DNA of 64,000 bases from JACOMS01 sp964352785. Lineage in GTDB: Bacteria > Pseudomonadota > Alphaproteobacteria > Caulobacterales > Maricaulaceae. The translations under genes and the position numbers were made by a program. The stretch is taken from contig CAYGTI010000007.1 in the NCBI GenBank assembly GCA_964352785.1, positions 1 through 64,000 of the forward strand. Reading direction: 5' to 3'. Shown here piece after piece: positions 8,246 to 15,413 of this stretch; position 1 is the stretch's first letter; every line of letters starts with the position of its first letter. The notes below the pieces were generated by a model. The model did no database searches and was not told the DNA's origin. It saw only the letters and a list, made by a program, of their open reading frames with translations.

Positions 8246-9637
8246 ATGAGCGCAGATTCGCACATACAGCCGCTTGTGAAGGCAAAAGTCACGCCCAAAG
8301 AGAGCGGCAAACCTGTCGTTTTAATCGCGACAGATGACCCTCTGACGTCCGCTTATATTGGCAAACATCTCTCGCGTGTTGGGTTTTCAACGCGCATAGC
8401 TATATATGACAGCAAGATGCTCCATGATGCGCCGCGCCGCGCGCCCACAGCCGTCTTGATGTGCTTTAAAGACCACGTCGAATCTGCACCAAAAGTTCTA
8501 AAATCTTTAAAAGAACGGTATGCTCCGCATGATTTAACCATCGTTGGAGCTTTCCCGGATCCGGCTCGAATTGACGCCTCGCTTTATGATTCTGTGATCT
8601 TCCCACCCGCGCATCCCGCGCAAATTGCCGGGCGCGTCAACGCCCTGATCCGGCTGGGCGCGATGCAGCGCGAAATTTCGCTGCGTATTGAAACCCTCAA
8701 ATCCGACTTCGGGATTGATTACGAGATGAGCGCGCCTGCCATTCATACGCCGTTCCGCGTCTTGTTTATAGGCAAGGCTTCACCGGAATTTATGGTCATC
8801 ATAAATGCGTTGGAGGCGAAAAACGTGGAAGTTATCGCAGCCTTTACATCGTTTTCCGCCTTTGATTTCCTTCATGACACGCCGTTTAACGCTGTTGTTA
8901 TGAACACGCTGACCTCGAATGAGCCCGCCTTTACTATCAGCGAAACCATGCGGCGTAATTCCAAGTTGTATCATACACCGACTCTTTTGCTGACCGGAGA
9001 CGGTTTTGACTCTCATGACGAGGCCTATAGAAAAGGGGCATCTGACATCATCCCCTTTGGCTCGACACAAGACGAGATTAGCGGACGCATCTTGGAACTC
9101 GCCAATTATCACCGCCTACATCAACACCTCAAAGGTGACTTTGACGCGCTGGGCGGCCCGCGCTGTATTGATGAAGCCAGCGGGACATATAACAAGCTTT
9201 TCTTTTTCGCACACCTACGCCGTGTTCGCGCCGCCCAAGCCGAGCTTGGCGCGCCGACAACACTGATTTTGATCCGCATTCGTCCCAAAACGAAGACTGA
9301 GCTTGACCCGACATTTATCGAAGCCGCCTATGACCAGATCGGGCGTATGATCAATCATATGGTCAGAATGGAAGACATAGTTGCCCGCATTGATGACAAT
9401 ATTTACGCCGCCGCGTTCCCCGGCCAAGACCCAGACAAAATGCATGTGGTGGTCAGCCGCCTCGAGGGTATGGTGAGCAGCGCAGCGTTCCGCTCCGGCG
9501 TGCGAAAATCTGATTCTTTTCAGGTTGAACTGGATATTTCTCTCTCCGGTCTTGGGCCCGCAGATAAAACACCTGCAATTTTGAACGAACTTGCCAAAAC
9601 GGCAAAAAAAACGACTGATATTCGCCAAGTCGGTTAA
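8246..9637 (+). CDS. PopA-like protein: two pseudo-receiver domains and degenerate GGDEF domain with I-site
   Basis: 463 residues with PleD/PopA architecture. REC1 (about 24-135) has C73 and REC2 (about 170-288) has N220 at the positions where the phospho-accepting Asp is expected (AVLMC, AVVMN), so neither looks phosphorylatable. The last ~155 residues are a GGDEF domain (SGTYNKLFFFAHLRR...) in which the active-site signature is replaced by DDNIY (383-387). The allosteric I-site RxxD is kept as RMED (374-377), exactly five residues upstream, as in PleD. This combination of dead cyclase and retained I-site is that of PopA, the Caulobacter c-di-GMP effector for polar proteolysis. The assignment by function is inference. 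Confidence 0.75.
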   Translation: MSADSHIQPLVKAKVTPKESGKPVVLIATDDPLTSAYIGKHLSRVGFSTRIAIYDSKMLHDAPRRAPTAVLMCFKDHVESAPKVLKSLKERYAPHDLTIVGAFPDPARIDASLYDSVIFPPAHPAQIAGRVNALIRLGAMQREISLRIETLKSDFGIDYEMSAPAIHTPFRVLFIGKASPEFMVIINALEAKNVEVIAAFTSFSAFDFLHDTPFNAVVMNTLTSNEPAFTISETMRRNSKLYHTPTLLLTGDGFDSHDEAYRKGASDIIPFGSTQDEISGRILELANYHRLHQHLKGDFDALGGPRCIDEASGTYNKLFFFAHLRRVRAAQAELGAPTTLILIRIRPKTKTELDPTFIEAAYDQIGRMINHMVRMEDIVARIDDNIYAAAFPGQDPDKMHVVVSRLEGMVSSAAFRSGVRKSDSFQVELDISLSGLGPADKTPAILNELAKTAKKTTDIRQVG

Positions 9638-9649
9638 CACCTATCTCTC

Positions 9650-9677
9650 TTGACGTTTGCCTTTGCATGACTATGTT
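9650..9677 (+). promoter_or_regulatory. Candidate sigma-70 promoter of the DEAD-box helicase gene
   Basis: TTGACG at 9650-9655 and TATGTT at 9672-9677 are separated by 16 bp. They lie about 60 bp upstream of the helicase start, in the gap after the PopA-like gene. Confidence 0.4.
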
Positions 9678-9739
9678 GCGCGAAAACAGAGTGGCCACAT
9701 GGCCCGACGACATGGCTAGAGAACGCCTGAAAGACAACA

Positions 9740-11323
9740 TTGACATCCGATACACAAATTAAAGAAATTCCGGCTGACGCGCCAGTAGACGTGACATTTG
9801 CCGATTTGGAACTTGATCCCAGAATTATAAAAGCCCTTGATGATATGGGCTACGAAAAACCAACTCCGATCCAAGCGCAAGCTATTCCCCCTGCCCTGCA
9901 AGGCCGGGACGTCTTAGGGATTGCGCAGACGGGAACCGGTAAAACCGGCGCGTTTGTGCTGCCAACTATACATAAAATGTCGAAGGGACGCGCAAGGGCA
10001 CGTATGCCGCGCTGCCTCATCATCTGCCCTACGCGGGAACTTGCGGCCCAGGTGGCGGAAAATGTTGAGATGTACGGCAAATATCTCAAACTCGAAATGG
10101 CGCTTATTATTGGCGGCGTCTCCTTTGCTGAGCAGGAACGCAAATTAATGAAGGGCGTGGATGTGTTGATTGCAACGCCCGGGCGCTTGCTGGATCAGTT
10201 TGACCGCGGGAAAATCCTGCTAAACGGCGTTAACACGCTGGTTGTCGACGAAGCTGACCGTATGCTGGATATGGGCTTTATCCCGGACATAGAGAAAATT
10301 TTTAAACTGACACCGTTCACGCGGCAAGTTCTGTTCTTCTCGGCAACCATGCCCAACGAGATCAAACGCCTTGTTGATCAGTTCTTGCACCAGCCTGTGA
10401 CGATCCAAGTCGCGCGCCAAAACAAAACAGCGGACACAGTGACCCAGCGCATTGTGCGTATGCCGTCCTCGGATCATAAACAGAAGCGCACGGCCCTGCG
10501 GTGGATCATCGAGAATGAGGACGTCAAAAACGGGATCGTGTTTTGTAACCGCAAACGCGACGTCGACATTGTCGCAAAATCGCTCAGCGTACATGGGCAT
10601 TCGGCCGCGCCTATTCATGGCGATCTCGCGCAAAGCCTGCGCATGGAAACCCTCGACAAGTTTAAAAGCGGCGAAGTTAAACTCCTCGTCGCCAGTGACG
10701 TTGCCGCGCGCGGACTGGATATTCCCGATGTCTCGCACGTGTTTAATTATGACGTTCCCAGCCATTCCGAAGATTATGTTCACAGAATTGGCCGGACGGG
10801 CCGCGCCGGACGTGAAGGCGAAACCGTCATGCTCGTCGCGAGGCTGGATGAGAAAAACTACAAATCCATCTTGGACTTGATCAAAGTTGACGCGATTGAA
10901 GAACTGGAAATTCCAGGCATTGAGGATTTCCCCAAAGACGGTGGACGCAAAAAACCCAGTGACCGCGGACGTGGCCGCAGCAATAGTCGGGGGCGTGACA
11001 GCTCTCGTGGCGAACGTTCTGAACGCCCCCGCCGCAAACCGCGTGAGGAGGCCCAACAGGACACACCTGAAAAGGTTGAGACCAAAAAGCCTGCCCGCAA
11101 AAAATCAGACGATAAGCCCCGCACTGAACGCGCCCCAAAACGAGAGGCGAAGGCCAAATCTGAAAAACCGGCAAGAACGTCCAACCGAAAACCTCAAGAC
11201 AGTGATAACAGGCCTTCTAACACCAAGTCCAAACGGGATCATTCGCGCTCTGGCTTGAAAGAAAATAAGGTCGAAGGTTTCGGCGACGACATGCCGGCTT
11301 TCTTCCAATCCAAACTAAAATAG
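9740..11323 (+). CDS. DEAD-box ATP-dependent RNA helicase (RhlE-like)
   Basis: 527 residues from a TTG start; no in-frame ATG lies early enough. Core motifs appear in order: Q-motif region FADLELDPRI...PTPIQAQAIP, Walker A AQTGTGKT (62-69), PTRELA, GG, TPGR, DEAD (170-173), SAT, and HRIGRTGR. The family unwinds short RNA duplexes in ribosome assembly or mRNA decay. From about residue 400 the protein has a long basic tail rich in Arg, Lys and Ser (SDRGRGRSNSRGRDSSRGER), as in RhlE-type helicases, which probably binds RNA. It is convergent with a hydrolase gene 22 bp away. Confidence 0.92.
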   Translation: MTSDTQIKEIPADAPVDVTFADLELDPRIIKALDDMGYEKPTPIQAQAIPPALQGRDVLGIAQTGTGKTGAFVLPTIHKMSKGRARARMPRCLIICPTRELAAQVAENVEMYGKYLKLEMALIIGGVSFAEQERKLMKGVDVLIATPGRLLDQFDRGKILLNGVNTLVVDEADRMLDMGFIPDIEKIFKLTPFTRQVLFFSATMPNEIKRLVDQFLHQPVTIQVARQNKTADTVTQRIVRMPSSDHKQKRTALRWIIENEDVKNGIVFCNRKRDVDIVAKSLSVHGHSAAPIHGDLAQSLRMETLDKFKSGEVKLLVASDVAARGLDIPDVSHVFNYDVPSHSEDYVHRIGRTGRAGREGETVMLVARLDEKNYKSILDLIKVDAIEELEIPGIEDFPKDGGRKKPSDRGRGRSNSRGRDSSRGERSERPRRKPREEAQQDTPEKVETKKPARKKSDDKPRTERAPKREAKAKSEKPARTSNRKPQDSDNRPSNTKSKRDHSRSGLKENKVEGFGDDMPAFFQSKLK

Positions 11324-11345
11324 GATTCTGTAAGCTCAGAGGTTT

Positions 11346-12407
11346 TTACTGAACGCGCTCTAGCAGCGCGTCAATCTCGCTGAAGATTTGTTCAACAATG
11401 GCGTCGCTTTCTTGTAAAAGGCAATGACCGGAGCCTTGGGGGGTGACCTCGCGGCAGTCAGGTATTTGGTCTGAGCATGCCCGGCTATTATAGTCTGTGA
11501 CGACAAATGTATCCCGCGCGGCGGAAATCATCGTCACGGGCACGGTTATGTTTTCCAAATAGCCCGGACTTAGAAGGGCTTCGCTGCTCTCAAAAAACTC
11601 TGCGCCCCACTGATTTGTAACGCCTCCGACGCGCTGCTCCGGCTGCCGCGTAAACAGCGCATCTCGCAAATAAAGCCGATCAGGGTTAGAACTGCAATCA
11701 GAGCCTTGAGTGTAATCCAGACCATCGGGCCGCCAATCGGTTTGACCGTAGACATAGTGCTGTGACTTGCCCATAGCCCGCGACAGGTTCATCAATTGCT
11801 TGGCGCGCTCAAATGTATAAGGCGTAGATTGCGGGCGAAACGCTGGAGCGAGAAGAAATAAGCCGTCCACAGGCAGGTCATGATCAACAACGGCGCGCGC
11901 GCCGACATGTCCCCCAAAGGAGATAGCCGCGAGCAGAACCGGGCGGCCGTCGCGCGACGGAAGGCTGTTGATGAACGCGGCTAAATCATCGGAATAGACC
12001 CGAAAATCATCCACCCACATTTTTTCAGGCTGATCGGCGCGGTGGCGCTCGGACCCGCCCTGCCCGCGCAAATCAAACCCAATGACGTGATAGCCGCGCC
12101 GCGCCAAAATATCCGTATGTTCGCCGTACATCTCGAAACTGGCCGTATAACCCGGAACGTAAATAATTGTGGCTTTGGCAGCCTCCGCATTGCCCGTTTC
12201 GCCCCAGCGCAGCCGTGTGCCATCGCTCGCGGTGAACGTCTCCCAGCGCCAATCCGGCGGCATGGGCGGCAGGTTGAACGCATCAACCTGCGCTTGATAG
12301 GCACTACTGACTCGGTAGGGCTCATAGGCTTTTTCCGGCCATATAATGATAGCGGCAAAGAACAGCACCAATAGGCCGGCGAGCCCTAATGAAATATTCT
12401 TGATCAT
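11346..12407 (-). CDS. Membrane-anchored alpha/beta hydrolase (lysophospholipase-like)
   Basis: 353 residues. One N-terminal transmembrane segment (about residues 5-23, LGLAGLLVLFFAAIIIW) anchors an alpha/beta-hydrolase domain. The nucleophile elbow is AISFGG (S163), and likely partners are D299 (SAARDTFV) and H328 (GSGHCLL). The layout, with GFDLRGQGGSERH around residue 110, resembles monoglyceride lipase/lysophospholipase L2 proteins. Two Cys pairs late in the sequence suggest a periplasmic-facing domain. The start overlaps the stop of the TfoX-domain gene by four bases (ATGA), so they are one transcript with the Hpt gene upstream. Confidence 0.8.
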   Translation of the reverse strand: MIKNISLGLAGLLVLFFAAIIIWPEKAYEPYRVSSAYQAQVDAFNLPPMPPDWRWETFTASDGTRLRWGETGNAEAAKATIIYVPGYTASFEMYGEHTDILARRGYHVIGFDLRGQGGSERHRADQPEKMWVDDFRVYSDDLAAFINSLPSRDGRPVLLAAISFGGHVGARAVVDHDLPVDGLFLLAPAFRPQSTPYTFERAKQLMNLSRAMGKSQHYVYGQTDWRPDGLDYTQGSDCSSNPDRLYLRDALFTRQPEQRVGGVTNQWGAEFFESSEALLSPGYLENITVPVTMISAARDTFVVTDYNSRACSDQIPDCREVTPQGSGHCLLQESDAIVEQIFSEIDALLERVQ

Positions 12408-12790
12408 GTTTTTGGCTCGCTTGTCTTGACGCTCTTCTTTCGGGGGCGTTTTTTAGCTTTGGCCCGCATCGCAACATCGAGCGAGCGGCGCGCCCAGAGC
12501 AAAAGCGCCTCAGGATCATCATAGCAGTCCTCAGGCATCGCGTAATAATTCATAGACGCCGTTTTACCGTCCTTCATCTCTAAGGAAAATTTCGATTGGC
12601 CCGCGTCTTCGAATAAATCGTGCGTTTGATCATCGGATTTCAGGTAGTAACCGCTGTCAGGATCATAGATCGCAAAAGTGACGTCTTGAGCGTAAATGGT
12701 CAGGCCGCCCATCATTTTGCGTGTCCGTATGGGTCCGAGCGGCGAGAACAAGTCTACGGCGTCATCAACTTCGGTCTGCGAGATGGCCAT
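12404..12790 (-). CDS. TfoX N-terminal domain protein
   Basis: 128 residues. The TfoX-N fold is recognisable from VDLFSPLGPIRTRKMMGGLT, where the GG follows a Met pair, and from TFAIYDPDSGYYLKSDD and MNYYAMPEDCYDDPEAL. Short stand-alone TfoX-N proteins are widespread in alphaproteobacteria, with no clear link to competence. The tail is strongly basic (KAKKRPRKKSVKTSEPK). GAGGA precedes the ATG by five bases. The gene lies between the Hpt gene and the hydrolase gene in a compact three-gene operon. Confidence 0.8.
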   Translation of the reverse strand: MAISQTEVDDAVDLFSPLGPIRTRKMMGGLTIYAQDVTFAIYDPDSGYYLKSDDQTHDLFEDAGQSKFSLEMKDGKTASMNYYAMPEDCYDDPEALLLWARRSLDVAMRAKAKKRPRKKSVKTSEPKT

Positions 12791-12806
12791 TAGGTCCTCA
12801 TGCGGG

Positions 12807-13181
12807 TCAGCGCCTCATGCGAGTGAGAGTTTGACGATACTCCCAGCGCTGAATATCTATCATGACAAGCGCGATGCGCGCCTCAATGTTTTGCGCCGCA
12901 ATGTCCCGGGCGCTTGGACGATTATTGGCCCCGATCAAGCTTTCGGCCTTTTCACAGATCGCTGCCAAACGCACCGCGCCAACGGCTTTAGCTGTCCCTT
13001 TCAAAGAATGGGTGACAGCGGCCCACACATCATCGTCGGCAGAAGGTACGAGGCTTTTCTCAAGCATATCCACCTGATTTTTAAACAGTCCAAATATCTC
13101 AGCCGTCAAGCCGGGATCGCCGCCCACATACTGATTGAGGTGGTCGAAATCTATTTCGGTTTGGGATTCGTTTATGCTCAT
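12807..13181 (-). CDS. Stand-alone Hpt (histidine phosphotransfer) domain protein
   Basis: 124 residues, nearly all one Hpt four-helix bundle. The phospho-accepting His is H58 in THSLKGTAKAVGA, matching the HSLKGxxxxxG pattern. Hpt proteins relay phosphate between the receiver domain of a hybrid kinase and another response regulator. GGAGAG stands just before the ATG. No sensor kinase is adjacent, but the hybrid kinase at 15414-17261 carries an intact receiver domain and could be a partner (inference only). It is divergent from the Arg/Gln-rich protein gene. Confidence 0.85.
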   Translation of the reverse strand: MSINESQTEIDFDHLNQYVGGDPGLTAEIFGLFKNQVDMLEKSLVPSADDDVWAAVTHSLKGTAKAVGAVRLAAICEKAESLIGANNRPSARDIAAQNIEARIALVMIDIQRWEYRQTLTRMRR

Positions 13182-13282
13182 ATCTCTCCATAGGAGAATT
13201 AACTGAAAATGAATAGGGGTTTCAGACGCGCTTCAGCGACCATGTGCCAAAAGAAAACATGTCAAACGCAAAGGAGACTTAC

Positions 13283-14113
13283 ATGCCCAACCCTCATCGC
13301 TCAATTCTGAGAAACACTTTGCTTGCAGCCAGCGCTGCAGCTTTGTTATCCATCGCCGTTCCCGCAGCATCTGCGGCGCCTCAGAGCAATAATAACTCAT
13401 CGAAAGCGCACGCTCAGCATAAGAGCAAAGCCAACAGCAATGATTTTCGTCGATCACGTGGTAATCCCACGACGCAAAATACACGGCAAAATAGACGCGC
13501 AGATCAGCGGCAATCAAACGGCCAAGCTGACAGACATCAAGACAATAGACAGGCGAACCGCCAACCGGAGAGGCAACAAGACAACCGTCAGAATACCCGG
13601 CAAAATAATCGTCAGGCCGACCGTCAAGCAGACCGACGTCAAGAGCGTCGCATTGATCGCCAAGTGGATCGGCAAATGGATCGCCGCGTAAACAGGCAGG
13701 TCAACCGTATTGTCAGGCAACATCAAAACCACCGCGCGGTGCAGCGTCATGACTCTAGGCATAATGGTTATAGAAATCACCGACCTGCGTACACACGCCC
13801 AGTGCAGCATCGCCGCGTCGTAAACAACCGCCGCGGTCACTATACGCCGTACCGGAGCCAGCTTGGCATTAGCTTTCACTTTGGAACGCCCGGCTATAGC
13901 CAGTTCCGTTGGGCCCCTGCTGCGTATAGTTTCTACCGCCCAAGCTACGGTCATTACAGTCACTATCAGCGTAGCACAGTGTGCCGCCGGATCAATATCG
14001 AAGGTTGGCACCACGGCCACCGGGAATTAGTCAGCGTTAAAGAATGCTCCAACCCATGGGACGGTACCTACATCGTTCAAGGCTCGGAACGGGTGATCGC
14101 CTGCCGCTGGTAA
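13283..14113 (+). CDS. Exported Arg/Gln/Asn-rich low-complexity protein
   Basis: 276 residues from ATG 13283, chosen because AAGGAG stands seven bases upstream; earlier in-frame starts at 13244 and 13259 lack this. A signal peptide ends near ASAAPQ. Residues ~45-175 are a highly repetitive tract of Arg, Gln, Asn and Asp (units such as RQDNRQN, RQADRQ, DRQVDRQMDRR). A Tyr/His-rich segment follows and then a compact C-terminal domain with four Cys (VCRRINIEGW, VKECSN, VIACRW), which may form disulfides. I do not recognise a function; a positively charged periplasmic or envelope-associated role is likely. A strong terminator follows. Confidence 0.7.
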   Translation: MPNPHRSILRNTLLAASAAALLSIAVPAASAAPQSNNNSSKAHAQHKSKANSNDFRRSRGNPTTQNTRQNRRADQRQSNGQADRHQDNRQANRQPERQQDNRQNTRQNNRQADRQADRRQERRIDRQVDRQMDRRVNRQVNRIVRQHQNHRAVQRHDSRHNGYRNHRPAYTRPVQHRRVVNNRRGHYTPYRSQLGISFHFGTPGYSQFRWAPAAYSFYRPSYGHYSHYQRSTVCRRINIEGWHHGHRELVSVKECSNPWDGTYIVQGSERVIACRW

Positions 14114-14132
14114 CGGCCCTCTTACTTCTTCG

Positions 14133-14166
14133 CCGCACCTTTTTAATTGGGGGTGCGGTTTTTTTT
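14133..14166 (+). terminator. Rho-independent terminator of the Arg/Gln-rich protein gene
   Basis: CCGCACC (14133-14139) pairs with GGTGCGG (14152-14158), with a 12-base loop, followed by eight T (14159-14166). It lies 20 bp after the stop codon. Confidence 0.85.
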
Positions 14167-14219
14167 GCGTCATGGACAGCTTCGCTCTATTGTAGTGGCT
14201 AAAAATAGAGAGAATCATC

Positions 14220-15386
14220 ATGGCTAATACGGCACGCGACAATGCGGACGCATATTTTAACCAAACAAAGGTAGGCGAGTCCCGCTGGTGGAGTTGGCTG
14301 ACCGCCTTTTGGTTCACAATGGTCATCGGCCTTGTTGTTGGCGGGTTTCTAAGCAGTCCTATTGCCAGTATCGTTGGCGGCATTAACCCGGAAGCCGTTC
14401 AGTCCTATGAAGATGCCATGATCGCGCACATGTCATCTTTGGATGCTATTCGTGTGGCAACCTTGTTTGGGCTTTGCGGCCTGTTTACACTGCTGGGCGG
14501 GGCCACATGGCTCATCCACCGCTTTACACAGGGCGGCGTTCGCAAAGTCTTTGCGTGGATATCCGGTTTATCGATGGTGGCCAGCGTTGTCTCCGGCATC
14601 ATTCTTTACCCAACAATTGTCAGCGCCGACGTCAATGCCGCTTACCTGCCCTTGATCGGCGAGAGCGCCATAGCCTACGCGCTTATGCTGATGACATTTC
14701 CCGCCTTTTTAGTCGGGCTTTATCTCTGCCAAAAATTTATCCATAGGCGCACAATTACAAGCCTGCATACCGCTGCGGCCAAAATAGACTGGAAACGTAT
14801 CTTATTTGCGATTGCCCTGACGTGGGTGGTTTACGGCGTGCTCGCAACCGTTTTGCACATCTCTGGTCTCAGCGCGCTGAAGATGAATTTTGATGCCAGC
14901 AAATTTTTCATATTTGCTCTCGCAACATTGATCTTCATTCCGCTGCAATCGGGCACAGAAGAGATCCTGTTCCGGGGTTATCTCAATCAGGGCATTGGAC
15001 ATTTCATCTCGAACAAATGGGTGGTTTTCGTGATCACCAGCGTTTTGTTTGCGGCTATGCACCTGTCTAACCCCGAAGCCCTCGCGGGCGCAGAAGACGG
15101 CAGCTTGACGCATTTATTGGTGATGAGCCAATATTTCCTCTTCGGCTTTATTCTGTCCGTGGTTGTCTATTTTGAAGGCGGCCTCGAGGCGGCTATCGGC
15201 GTCCACGCGGGCAACAACATGTTCGCCGCTATGTTTGTCAATTACGAAGGCTCCGTGCTCCCGACACCGTCGCTTTATCTGGCCACGCCAAACGCCAACT
15301 TAGGCGCGATCACGATCATTATATCGCTGACAGCCATTATGTATGTTCTTTACCGAACACGACCGCATCGCACGGCTGCTGCTTAA
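14220..15386 (+). CDS. CPBP family intramembrane metalloprotease (Abi/CAAX type)
   Basis: 388 residues with about eight hydrophobic segments. The C-terminal half has the CPBP (CAAX protease and bacteriocin-processing) motifs: motif 1 EEILFRG (E247, E248, R252), motif 2 FAAMH (H281), and motif 3 HAGNN (H329, N333). These residues form the active site of intramembrane Glu proteases such as Rce1. The N-terminal ~190 residues are an additional membrane region without a recognisable domain. The start is supported by GAGAGA eight bases upstream. Substrate unknown; a CAAX-processing role is not implied in bacteria. Confidence 0.85.
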   Translation: MANTARDNADAYFNQTKVGESRWWSWLTAFWFTMVIGLVVGGFLSSPIASIVGGINPEAVQSYEDAMIAHMSSLDAIRVATLFGLCGLFTLLGGATWLIHRFTQGGVRKVFAWISGLSMVASVVSGIILYPTIVSADVNAAYLPLIGESAIAYALMLMTFPAFLVGLYLCQKFIHRRTITSLHTAAAKIDWKRILFAIALTWVVYGVLATVLHISGLSALKMNFDASKFFIFALATLIFIPLQSGTEEILFRGYLNQGIGHFISNKWVVFVITSVLFAAMHLSNPEALAGAEDGSLTHLLVMSQYFLFGFILSVVVYFEGGLEAAIGVHAGNNMFAAMFVNYEGSVLPTPSLYLATPNANLGAITIIISLTAIMYVLYRTRPHRTAAA

Positions 15387-15413
15387 GGAGGGGCGCCTTT
15401 AAGCGCCTTAGCG

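Noticed and set aside
10220..11056. Minus-strand frame of 278 residues
   Set aside because: It is antisense to the DEAD-box helicase gene, with no domain or ribosome binding site.
15391..15410. GGCGC-GCGCC hairpin between the CPBP gene and the hybrid kinase gene
   Set aside because: The stem is only five pairs and there is no T-run on either strand.
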